From RGIG8497 sp045593265 (GTDB lineage: Bacteria > Bacillota > Clostridia > RGIG6154), in contig JAZNWH010000044.1 of assembly GCA_045593265.1 (NCBI GenBank), positions 1 through 25,038 of the forward strand: DNA of 25,038 nucleotides. The letters are read 5' to 3'. Made by a program: the position numbers and the translations under genes. Of the stretch, positions 6,976 through 13,578 are shown in pieces; position 1 is the stretch's first letter, and each line of letters begins with the position of its first letter. The notes under the pieces are model-generated. The model ran no database searches. It worked only from the letters and a program-made list of their open reading frames with translations, and was not told where the DNA came from.

Positions 6976-7476
6976 ATGTTAAATACAATGATAATATATA
7001 TAAATAAACTTGCTACAGAAGCCAGAAGAGGATGTGAGCAAGAAAATGAGTTTTTAAAAGGTATGCGCAATCTTCAAGAAAATGAAATGCAGCAAGTTGT
7101 TGAATCGTTTGGCGGCAAATTGGAACAAATATCTGATGATTCAATGGAGAGTAATGCACTAATAAGCGGAACACAAGATAATTTTGTTATTAAATATAAA
7201 AATTATCATACTATAGACATTCTACATGAGTTAGGGCACGCCTTTTTACATTTAGAAAAAAAGAAAAAAGAAAAACCCTTAGATGGAGATTATGGTTTAG
7301 ATGAGACTTCTGCATCAGTTTTTGCAAGGGCTTTTTTGATGCCAGAGTATTTATTTTACAATGATGTTATTGAAAATTCTATAAATAGAATATGTGATAT
7401 TCAGCACATTGCAGATATGTATAGTACTACATGTTCAGATGTAATAACTCGTGGTCGAGAATTAAATTTGTGGTAG
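6976..7476 (+). CDS. ImmA/IrrE-type metalloprotease
   Basis: This 166-residue zinc-dependent peptidase is of the ImmA/IrrE (COG2856) type. The active-site helix is HELGHAFLH, with H84 and H88 as zinc ligands and E85 as general base; DETSASVFARAFLMPE supplies the third ligand E110. This order and length fit the family. ImmA in ICEBs1 and IrrE in Deinococcus each cut a repressor to switch on genes. Residues 1-60 form a helical lead-in without a DNA-binding domain, so any DNA binding must come from a partner. The start is the ATG at 6976 (a second ATG lies four codons later). It ends 14 bases before the cyclase gene, with AGGGGAT between, so protease, cyclase and effector form one operon. A role in releasing or activating the cyclase or effector during infection is inference. 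Confidence 0.88.
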   Translation: MLNTMIIYINKLATEARRGCEQENEFLKGMRNLQENEMQQVVESFGGKLEQISDDSMESNALISGTQDNFVIKYKNYHTIDILHELGHAFLHLEKKKKEKPLDGDYGLDETSASVFARAFLMPEYLFYNDVIENSINRICDIQHIADMYSTTCSDVITRGRELNLW

Positions 7477-7490
7477 GTTAGGGGATACAA

Positions 7491-8993
7491 ATGATTAAAA
7501 TTACGGATATACGAGAGAAGGCAAAATCTTATTCTGCTAAATACTATAGGAATTTATATGAGTATTCTGAAGAAAAATTATATATTTTTTTATCTATTGA
7601 TATATGTGGATCTACTATTCTAAAAGCAAACAAGGAAAATAGATGGTTTGAAATAAATCGTATTTTATATAACTATGATTTTAATAGAATGAACTTCTGG
7701 AAATTAAATGGAGATGAAGTCCTTTATTACGAAGAATTTAATAACATAAGTCATTTAATAGAAATTATCAAAGAGGCATATAAACATATTAAAAATATGG
7801 AGTCTGCAATAAATAGTAAAGAAAATAATTTTACAAATGAAATTGTGGGACTTAAGGGTACACTTTGGATAGCAAGAACTGATAAAAGCGATTCAAAAGA
7901 TTTTGATAGTATTCGATTAAAAAATGAAATAATTACGGAATACATAGGTTTAAGTGTTGATGAAGGATTTAGACTCACTCAAAAAGCATCCAAAAGTAAA
8001 TTAGTAATTGATCCTAAAATAGTACATTTATTAAATCAGTCATATTTAGTTTCAGAAAACCCTGATTTGAATTCCTCATTAAAAAAAATGGCATGTAAAG
8101 TGAGTAGCAAGGATTATATAGATATTTTTACAAACATACGCTTTGTTGGATATACAAAACTGAAGGGGATATGGAAGGATAGAGGATATCCTGTTTTTTG
8201 GTATTTTGAAAATAAAGATACAGATTATGAATATGATGAACATCTAGATCAAATGTATGTTGGAGACAAAATTAAAAGATGTTATTCTTTTTCGGATGAA
8301 AAAGTAAATATTCATATGGATTTAAATAAAATTTTTGAAAATGTCTCTTTGTCTAATGAAATCAAAAAAATCCTTGCAATTGCAAGTAAAAGTAAGCCAC
8401 ATAAATCAATTGACAGTTTTGCTAGGTTATATTATTCTTGTGTTTGTGTAAATACTCATACAAATCATGTGTTGATTGCTAAACGAAGCGAAAAAAGACA
8501 TCATTTAAAAAATGTTTGGGAGTTTGGGATTTCTAAACATACATCGACACCAATTTCTATAGCAGAGGTCATAAAAAACGATTATAAAAATGAATTTGGT
8601 ATAGATATTGAAGTTGTTACTGATGGAGAAAAGGAAAATAATATAATACCAATGCATTTTTGTACGATTTATCGCAAAGGGACAAAGCATAATAATATAT
8701 TATGTTTTGCTAAAATAGTTGGTGGAGAGTATAAAGATGAAGACTTGATAAAGATTATAAGAAAAAATACTGATAAAAAAAGATATATTGATTTTAAGTT
8801 TGTTGGTAAAAATGATACTCAAAAGTTTGAGACAATTTCCATAGAAGATATTGAAAAAGATTCCATTATGGCAACAAATAACAAATCGAAAGCCTTTGGT
8901 GAAAACAGGGCAGTTATGTATTTTGCACAATCTGTCTCTGCTGCAATAAATTATTTCCAAGATGCTAGGAAGGAGAAAAAATGGTATGAATGA
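7491..8993 (+). CDS. Class III nucleotidyl cyclase fused to a Nudix-like domain
   Basis: This 500-residue fusion carries a class III nucleotidyl cyclase domain at residues 25-235. LSIDICGST holds the first metal-binding Asp37, and KLNGDE holds K71 and the second metal Asp75. IGLSVDEGFRL matches the usual VNxAxRL transition-state motif with Asn replaced by D157 and R161 kept. The region KLVIDPKIVHLL and FVGYTKLKGI completes the fold. From about 308 to 485 a Nudix-like domain follows: VCVN...HVLIAKRSEKR, W343-EFGISKH and NDYKNEFGI (363-371). Its box is degenerate: against REUxEExGU the acids are D364, N367 and E368. Position upstream of a small membrane effector, with overlapping reading frames, points to a Pycsar-like system. 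There the cyclase makes a cyclic nucleotide after infection and the membrane protein reacts to it. The Nudix part may bind, trim or sense a nucleotide. Which nucleotide is made is not readable from sequence. Confidence 0.8.
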   Translation: MIKITDIREKAKSYSAKYYRNLYEYSEEKLYIFLSIDICGSTILKANKENRWFEINRILYNYDFNRMNFWKLNGDEVLYYEEFNNISHLIEIIKEAYKHIKNMESAINSKENNFTNEIVGLKGTLWIARTDKSDSKDFDSIRLKNEIITEYIGLSVDEGFRLTQKASKSKLVIDPKIVHLLNQSYLVSENPDLNSSLKKMACKVSSKDYIDIFTNIRFVGYTKLKGIWKDRGYPVFWYFENKDTDYEYDEHLDQMYVGDKIKRCYSFSDEKVNIHMDLNKIFENVSLSNEIKKILAIASKSKPHKSIDSFARLYYSCVCVNTHTNHVLIAKRSEKRHHLKNVWEFGISKHTSTPISIAEVIKNDYKNEFGIDIEVVTDGEKENNIIPMHFCTIYRKGTKHNNILCFAKIVGGEYKDEDLIKIIRKNTDKKRYIDFKFVGKNDTQKFETISIEDIEKDSIMATNNKSKAFGENRAVMYFAQSVSAAINYFQDARKEKKWYE

Positions 8994-9513
8994 AAAACAA
9001 ACGTTGAGAGATACACTTAATGTTATCAATGAATGGACAAGTAACTGTGATGTTAAGGTTTCTATAATATTGGCAATTTTTGGTGTGGTTTTTTCTGCAT
9101 TTTTTTCATCAGATTATGTAAAAATTTTTATTAAAATAATTAAAAAATGTTTTGATGATGTATCGTTATTTGAATGGATATACATAATTGCATTATTGGC
9201 TATTTTACTTGCAATCATAATAGGTTTTTGGAAACTAATAAGAGTATTGTTGCCAACAATAAATACGGATAAAGAATCTCTAATGTTTTTTGGTGGAATT
9301 TCAAAATATAAAACACCAGATGAGTATTATAATAAGGTTAAAAATTATTCTGATGACAAGGTTTGTGAAGATTTGATATATCAAATTTATGCGGCCGCAA
9401 AGATTTGCACACAAAAATTTAAGAATCAAAAAATTGGGCTTTACTGTCTTACCTTTGGAAGCTTTATTTTTGTGATTTGGTGTGTTATAGGATGTTTTGT
9501 GTTTTATATGTAA
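8986..9513 (+). CDS. Small membrane effector, Pycsar TM-like
   Basis: The protein has 175 residues from the ATG at 8986 (AAGGAG 10 bases upstream); the ATG at 8962 is an alternative without a clear ribosome binding site. The start lies inside the cyclase gene, overlapping its end by 8 bases. Three hydrophobic helices are clear: residues 23-42 (VSIILAIFGVVFSAFF), 64-86 (WIYIIALLAILLAIIIGF) and 150-174 (LYCLTFGSFIFVIWCVIG). Between the last two is a soluble segment with KYKTPDEYYNKV and CEDLIYQIYAAAKICTQKF. This arrangement matches the Pycsar effector (PycTM) domain, whose members are thought to damage the membrane when the cyclic nucleotide binds. The fourth element, a helix before the first membrane segment, is also typical. 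It is the last gene before a strong terminator. Family identity comes from pattern and context. Confidence 0.75.
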   Translation: MNEKQTLRDTLNVINEWTSNCDVKVSIILAIFGVVFSAFFSSDYVKIFIKIIKKCFDDVSLFEWIYIIALLAILLAIIIGFWKLIRVLLPTINTDKESLMFFGGISKYKTPDEYYNKVKNYSDDKVCEDLIYQIYAAAKICTQKFKNQKIGLYCLTFGSFIFVIWCVIGCFVFYM

Positions 9514-9556
9514 ATAGGATAAATTGTTAGGTACCTATTTCGTACAAGAGAGCCAA

Positions 9557-9585
9557 AAAAAGACTTGTTTTGACAAGTCTTTTTT
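9557..9585 (+). terminator. Rho-independent terminator of cassette B
   Basis: AAAAAGACTTGT (9557-9568) pairs perfectly with ACAAGTCTTTTT (9573-9584) around a 4-base loop, with a T-tract. It lies 43 bases after the effector stop and closes the cassette B operon. It is symmetrical enough to work in both directions. Confidence 0.85.
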
Positions 9586-9587
9586 AG

Positions 9588-9666
9588 TTATATTTGCCTA
9601 CGACAAGTTATATTGCTACGCAGTTATATTCAGCTTACGCCGAGTGATATGTGGAGGCAAATATAA
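9588..9666. repeat. Hairpin element, right of cassette B
   Basis: The outer stem TTATATTTGCCT (9588-9599) pairs with AGGCAAATATAA (9655-9666). Inside are small imperfect hairpins (ATTGC-TAC-GCAGT; TCAGC-TTAC-GCCGA) separated by TTATATT/TGATATG linkers. The start CTACGACAAGT (9598-9608) is identical to 6313-6323 left of cassette B, so both belong to one family. The open frame across this element looks spurious. Confidence 0.6.
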
Positions 9667-9709
9667 TATCACTGAAAACAAAAATATCTCTATGGTTCTG
9701 CTTCCCCAC

Positions 9710-9732
9710 CAAAACAGAACGATTTAGATGAC
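9710..9732. repeat. 23-base repeat, copy 1
   Basis: Identical over 23 bases to 10711-10733. The core is ACAGAACGATTTAGATG. At the second site this sequence forms the left arm of a terminator; here the right arm is missing, so this copy looks like a fragment left by rearrangement. Confidence 0.7.
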
Positions 9733-9738
9733 TATCTA

Positions 9739-9767
9739 TTTACTTTAAATATTTTTTATGTTATAAT
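9739..9767 (+). promoter_or_regulatory. Promoter of the zinc-ribbon membrane protein gene
   Basis: TTTACT (9739-9744) and TATAAT (9762-9767) are spaced by 17 bases, about 60 bases before the gene's start codon. Confidence 0.65.
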
Positions 9768-9829
9768 ATTCAAAGGATAGTGTGCTAGGTGCGTTAATAT
9801 AGTAATAATATTACCGGAGGATACAACCA

Positions 9830-10681
9830 ATGAAATTAAGCAAATGGTTAAAGAATTGTGAATTTAAAATGAGATGGTTTAGGATATATATTATATGGAT
9901 ACGGATGGTTATGATTTTAAACTTTGCACAACTGCTTTCAACCTTTGTTATACCATATAGTCTTTATGATACTGAATATGTAGTTCTTAAGGCAATAATT
10001 AATGCTGTTATAGTAGTACTGTTTTATATTACATATAGATATTTAGTCATATTGAAAAGAACTGGATATGCATTAAATAACTGCTTAATTTTCGCTAGTG
10101 TTATTTTCTTTTCAATAGGATTTGCTTTAGATTCTTACTATACTTCATTTGATAACAGATATTATTTAGATAGTGCGTTTGGGTGTTTTTGGCTGATGTT
10201 CATACCTTACATATTATTTTGGTCTCTGCCAAATTTCATATATTTTTATAAACGTAGAGAAATATTTACAAGAGAAGGAATATTGGTTGAGCAATCAGTA
10301 GGTAATTCCTTGAAAATAAAAAAAATAAAGGTTATGGAAACAAAAGAAAACAAATTAACTGAGTCAAATGAACAAGTTGCATTTTGTAGAAAGTGTGGAA
10401 CACAATTATTGATTGATAGTGTATTTTGTAACAAATGTGGAGCAAAAATTGAACAAATTAGTAAGAACTATGATGTATGTATTTTTGATACAACCACTCA
10501 TACTTTGCGAAAGGAAAAGAAAACTATTGATGTTACAAAATTTCCACCATCTAAATTTGCAGATAATGATACATATTATGCCATTGAAACTTTTAGAGAT
10601 GGTAAAAAAGTAAGAATTTATCATACTAAGGATAATTGGAATAAACAAATTGAAATTGGTATAAGTGAAGAAGAGAAATAG
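9830..10681 (+). CDS. Membrane protein with zinc ribbon
   Basis: This 283-residue protein has four membrane segments at about residues 14-36, 46-70, 80-100 and 115-140. A cytoplasmic linker leads to a zinc ribbon with C186-x2-C189 and C200-x2-C203 (FCRKCGTQLL, FCNKCGAKI). A 65-residue soluble tail ends in KVRIYHTKDNWNKQIEIG. Zinc-ribbon membrane proteins of this shape are common in Clostridia and mostly uncharacterised. The double CxxC may be structural or a contact site. A good promoter and GGAGG ribosome binding site support expression, and it stands alone, ending in a terminator and repeat. It shares no obvious job with cassette B. I cannot name its function. Confidence 0.75.
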   Translation: MKLSKWLKNCEFKMRWFRIYIIWIRMVMILNFAQLLSTFVIPYSLYDTEYVVLKAIINAVIVVLFYITYRYLVILKRTGYALNNCLIFASVIFFSIGFALDSYYTSFDNRYYLDSAFGCFWLMFIPYILFWSLPNFIYFYKRREIFTREGILVEQSVGNSLKIKKIKVMETKENKLTESNEQVAFCRKCGTQLLIDSVFCNKCGAKIEQISKNYDVCIFDTTTHTLRKEKKTIDVTKFPPSKFADNDTYYAIETFRDGKKVRIYHTKDNWNKQIEIGISEEEK

Positions 10682-10684
10682 ATG

Positions 10685-10733
10685 GCATCTAAACCATTCG
10701 GCTCTTCCATCAAAACAGAACGATTTAGATGAC
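10685..10733. repeat. Gene-end repeat, full copy with inverted ends
   Basis: It begins four bases after the stop of the zinc-ribbon gene. CATCTAAA at 10686-10693 and TTTAGATG at 10724-10731 are inverted ends. The left 25 bases (10685-10709) match 11860-11884 with two differences; the right 23 bases equal 9710-9732. A more diverged copy lies at 12028-12051. Confidence 0.65.
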
Positions 10734-10753
10734 AATCCAGAGCGTTCTGTTTT
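10712..10753 (+). terminator. Rho-independent terminator after the zinc-ribbon gene
   Basis: AAAACAGAACG (10712-10722) pairs perfectly with CGTTCTGTTTT (10743-10753) across a 20-base loop, followed by more T. The left arm lies within the gene-end repeat. Confidence 0.75.
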
Positions 10754-10858
10754 TTTATATTATTGATATTTAATTTTGGTTCTGATAATATATAAATATA
10801 ATAAGTTTTAAACCAACAAAATACACAAATTATGTTGTTCCTTTTATTCTTACTTTCA

Positions 10859-10877
10859 TTTATACTTAAAGTGTAAA
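10859..10877. promoter_or_regulatory. Candidate TetR operator
   Basis: TTTATACTT-A-AAGTGTAAA is a palindrome with 9-base arms and one mismatch. It overlaps a possible -10 (TATACT, 10861-10866) and sits 20 bases before the small membrane gene, which is followed by a TetR-family gene. Placement suggests autorepression of the pair; I found no convincing -35. Confidence 0.45.
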
Positions 10878-10896
10878 TTTAAAAGGAGGACTTGTT

Positions 10897-11250
10897 ATGA
10901 ACACAGACAAAATTTTAGCGGAAGCAATAGCAAAGGATTATGCACCAAAGGATAATTCAAAAATAGTTGCCCTGAAAAAACTTGATAAAAAGGCAAAACT
11001 TCCGGCAACAATTTTTACTTACACATTTGGTATTATATCAGCACTGATTGTTGGCACAGGTATGAGTCTTGCTATGCAGGCAATCGGTAGCGGAACTGTA
11101 GCTATTATTGCGGGAATTATCATAGGAATTATAGGTTTCATTCTTTGTGGAATTAACTATCCGATTTATAAAAGGATGCTTGAAAGAGACAAAGCAGAAT
11201 ATGCTTATGAAATTGTTGAACTTGCTCGTGAAATAAGCGAAAAAAAATAA
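10897..11250 (+). CDS. Small two-helix membrane protein, paired with a TetR regulator
   Basis: This 117-residue protein has an N-terminal lysine-rich soluble part (KILAEAIAKDYAPKDNSKI). Two membrane helices follow at about residues 35-62 (FTYTFGIISALIVGTGMSLA) and 67-92 (VAIIAGIIIGIIGFILCGI). It ends in a charged cytoplasmic tail. It is a commonly seen uncharacterised Firmicutes membrane protein, typically beside a TetR gene. The ribosome binding site AAAAGGAGG is excellent. The TetR gene begins 20 bases after its stop with no terminator, so they are co-transcribed. It is too small for a transporter of known type and may modify membrane properties or serve as an accessory subunit. Function not known. 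Confidence 0.8.
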   Translation: MNTDKILAEAIAKDYAPKDNSKIVALKKLDKKAKLPATIFTYTFGIISALIVGTGMSLAMQAIGSGTVAIIAGIIIGIIGFILCGINYPIYKRMLERDKAEYAYEIVELAREISEKK

Positions 11251-11270
11251 GATGAAAAGGATGGGTAGCT

Positions 11271-11867
11271 TTGAATAAATCAGAGAGTAAATATTTTAAT
11301 ACTGCCCAAAAGATGGACAAGGCACTTATATCCCTTCTTGAAGAAAAAACTTTTGAGTATATAACAGTTAGTGAAATATGTAAAAGGGCAGAAGTTAATC
11401 GTTCTACTTTCTATTTACATTATGAAAATACGGTGGATTTACTCAATGAGACGGCGAGATTTTTACTTGATGATTTTGCTGCATATTTTAATGTTGATGT
11501 AGAAAATATAACTAATAAATTTAAGGAGAACTCGCTTGATGAGTTAAATTTTATATCGGATGAGTATTTGCATCCATATTTATCATATATTAAGGAGAAT
11601 AGAATTGTATTTTCAACCGTTTTATTACATTCAGTTTCATTTGGATTTAATGAAATATTTCAAAGGCTTTATGACAATATATTTAATCCGATTTTAGAAA
11701 GATACAATTATCCTGCCACTGACAGGAAATATGCTATGATGTTTTATCTTAACGGAATAACCGCAATTGTAACAGAGTGGCTTAAAGACGGATGCGAAAA
11801 GACAATCGAAGAAGTATCTGAAATTATTTACGGATGTATATTTGGGCGTGAAAACAATAGCATCTAA
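11271..11867 (+). CDS. TetR/AcrR family regulator
   Basis: This 198-residue regulator starts with TTG behind AAGGATGGG. The N-terminal DNA-binding domain (residues 12-58) contains ALISLLEEKTFEYITVSEIC and the recognition helix AEVNRSTFYLHYENTVDLL. The C-terminal ligand and dimer domain is of the DhaS-like type (TetR_C_7), shown by FSTVLLH, FNPILERYNY and MMFYLNGITAIVTEWLKDG. No truncation is visible. It shares a transcript with the small membrane protein upstream and probably represses it through the palindrome at 10859-10877. The end of the gene runs into a gene-end repeat copy (11860-11884), so its last residues (NNSI) are repeat-encoded; an insertion or rearrangement may have set this stop codon. 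Confidence 0.9.
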   Translation: MNKSESKYFNTAQKMDKALISLLEEKTFEYITVSEICKRAEVNRSTFYLHYENTVDLLNETARFLLDDFAAYFNVDVENITNKFKENSLDELNFISDEYLHPYLSYIKENRIVFSTVLLHSVSFGFNEIFQRLYDNIFNPILERYNYPATDRKYAMMFYLNGITAIVTEWLKDGCEKTIEEVSEIIYGCIFGRENNSI

Positions 11868-12021
11868 ACTATTCGGCTCTACCAACGATATTAATGTTGA
11901 TGTTTTGGAATTAACATCTGAAAATGGAAATATTATTATTCCGTTATACTTAACATTTGAAAATCCGACAGAAGCACCTCTCCACATAACAGGAAGATGG
12001 GAGTGTAAATTTGTCAAATAA
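11848..12021 (+). pseudogene. 57-codon frame, probable C-terminal gene remnant
   Basis: From a GTG at 11848, inside the end of the TetR gene, an open frame runs 57 codons to a TAA at 12019. It encodes SKLFGSTNDINVDVLEL, IIIPLYLTFENPTEAPLH and ITGRWECKF. The composition looks protein-like, but the start has no ribosome binding site and I know no family. It is best read as the tail of a lost gene fused to the repeat at 11860-11884. Confidence 0.3.
11860..11884. repeat. Gene-end repeat, left half
   Basis: Matches 10685-10709 at 23 of 25 positions. It covers the TetR stop codon. The right half with TTTAGATG is absent, so this copy is partial. Confidence 0.65.
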
Positions 12022-12027
12022 ATAGTG

Positions 12028-12106
12028 ACATCTAAAACATTAGATTCTTCCGAAAAAGAGTGCTTTGCCTAAATCTAGTAAAAAATTACTTGTTAGGATA
12101 CTCTTT
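12028..12106. terminator. Diverged gene-end repeat followed by a hairpin
   Basis: 12028-12051 matches the left half of the gene-end repeat at 19 of 24 bases and itself folds as ATCTAA-AACA-TTAGAT. Directly after it AAAGAGT (12055-12061) pairs with ACTCTTT (12100-12106), with CCTAA/TTAGG inside, and a T-rich end follows. It may terminate transcription from the TetR side. Confidence 0.45.
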
Positions 12107-12249
12107 ATTAGTTTTTGTGTTAATAAAGACAGAAATTGCAAATAGGTATATAGTGAAGCTCATATATATTACAAATATTGCAACTGAATAATATTATAAA
12201 TATGCCATATTTTTTCCTTATATTGAGATAATACTATTGAGGTGGTATT

Positions 12250-13545
12250 ATGGAATCTATATGGAATAAAGAAGTTGATATTAAAAAAGTCAAAACTCTT
12301 GAAGGAGATATAAAAACGGATGTATTAATTATTGGTGGAGGAATATGTGGAATTTTATGTGCGTATATGCTTAATTCTGAAGGCGTAGATTGTGTTATTG
12401 CAGAAGCAGATGAAATATGTAAAGGTATAACTAATTACACAACTGCAAAAGTTACGCTGCAACATGGTCTTATATATAATAAAATAATAGATAAGTACGG
12501 TACTGAAAAAGCACATATGTACTATGAAAGTCAAAAATGTGCCTTCGAAAAGATTAAGTCCATTGCGTTGAAAGATCAAAATTTTCAAGTATGTGATTCA
12601 TATGTTTATTCTTTGGATAACAGGGCAATAATTGAAAAAGAATTATCAGCATTAGAAAGGATTGGAGCAAATGCTTCCTTTTGCAAACATACGGAGTTGC
12701 CATTCAATGTTGCAGGAGCTGTTATGATGGAAAAACAAGGAATTTTTCATCCATTAAAGTTTATTTTTGAACTCATAAAGAATTTAAAAGTATATGAAAA
12801 TACAAAAATTACTGATGTTAAAAATAATGCAGCTATTACTAAATATGGTACCATAAGAGCAAATAAAATTATAGTTGCAACGCATTTCCCTTTTATTAAT
12901 AAACATGGGGGATATTTTCTTAAAATGTATCAGCACAGGTCGTATGTACTTGCATTGAAAAATGTTGGGGATATAAAAAACATGTATGTTGATGTGGCAC
13001 AAGATGGATTATCTTTCAGAACATACAAAAATTCGTTATTACTTGGAGGCGGCGGACATCGTACCGGAAAAAAAGGAGGAAGCTGGACAGAACTTGAAAG
13101 AGTAGCCAAGAAATATTACCCTCATTCAAAAGAAATAGCAAGATGGGCAACACAAGACTGTATGACCCTTGATTCAATTCCTTATATAGGCAGATATTAT
13201 GGTAAGGCAAATGATATATATGTTGCGACGGGGTTTAACAAATGGGGAATGACATCTTCGATGGTTTCTGCAATGATACTTACGGATATGGTGTCCGGAA
13301 GAAAAAATAAATATGAAGAGCTTTATTCACCTTCAAGGTCTGTATATCATTCTCAACTTGCTTTGAATATAGTTGAATCATTAAAAGGTATGCTTGCATT
13401 TAGTGTGCCCAGATGTCCTCATATGGGATGTGCATTAAAGTATAACAAATATGAACATTCCTGGGATTGTCCGTGTCATGGTTCCAGATTTGATGAAAAA
13501 GGAAATCTGATAGACAATCCTGCTACTAAAGACAAACATATATAA
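12250..13545 (+). CDS. FAD-dependent oxidoreductase with C-terminal Rieske domain
   Basis: This 431-residue protein has an FAD/NAD-binding Rossmann core at the N-terminus: DVLIIGGGICGILCAYML with the GxGxxG-like GGGICG at 29-34, then VIAEAD. It is a DAO-type (glycine/D-amino-acid oxidase-like) fold. A substrate region with GGGGHRTGKKGG and IYVATGFNKWGMTSSM lies in the middle. Residues 385-431 are a compact Rieske [2Fe-2S] domain with C389-P-H391 and C407-P-C-H410, the four ligands at normal spacing. Such fusions pass electrons from an amine or related donor through FAD and the iron-sulfur cluster to an unknown acceptor. The ATG at 12250 follows GAGGTGG. It stands alone and converges with the MFS gene across a shared terminator. 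Reaction and substrate cannot be told from the sequence. Confidence 0.88.
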   Translation: MESIWNKEVDIKKVKTLEGDIKTDVLIIGGGICGILCAYMLNSEGVDCVIAEADEICKGITNYTTAKVTLQHGLIYNKIIDKYGTEKAHMYYESQKCAFEKIKSIALKDQNFQVCDSYVYSLDNRAIIEKELSALERIGANASFCKHTELPFNVAGAVMMEKQGIFHPLKFIFELIKNLKVYENTKITDVKNNAAITKYGTIRANKIIVATHFPFINKHGGYFLKMYQHRSYVLALKNVGDIKNMYVDVAQDGLSFRTYKNSLLLGGGGHRTGKKGGSWTELERVAKKYYPHSKEIARWATQDCMTLDSIPYIGRYYGKANDIYVATGFNKWGMTSSMVSAMILTDMVSGRKNKYEELYSPSRSVYHSQLALNIVESLKGMLAFSVPRCPHMGCALKYNKYEHSWDCPCHGSRFDEKGNLIDNPATKDKHI

Positions 13546-13577
13546 AGGGAGATGTAAAATTTTTACATCCCCTTCAA
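13545..13577. terminator. Bidirectional terminator between convergent genes
   Basis: AAGGG(A)GATGTAAAA and TTTTACATCCCCTT pair almost perfectly around a tiny loop at 13560, overlapping the stop of the FAD gene and facing the MFS gene. Its A-tract and T-tract make it usable on both strands. Confidence 0.75.
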
Positions 13578-13578
13578 T

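Noticed and set aside
7491..8220. GGDEF diguanylate cyclase
   Set aside because: The motifs DICGST, KxNGDE and VDxxxRL are those of class III cyclases; no GGDEF signature is present.
9524..9727. 67-codon plus-strand frame after the effector gene
   Set aside because: It runs through a terminator, a hairpin element and a repeat, and has no ribosome binding site; its composition is that of non-coding DNA.
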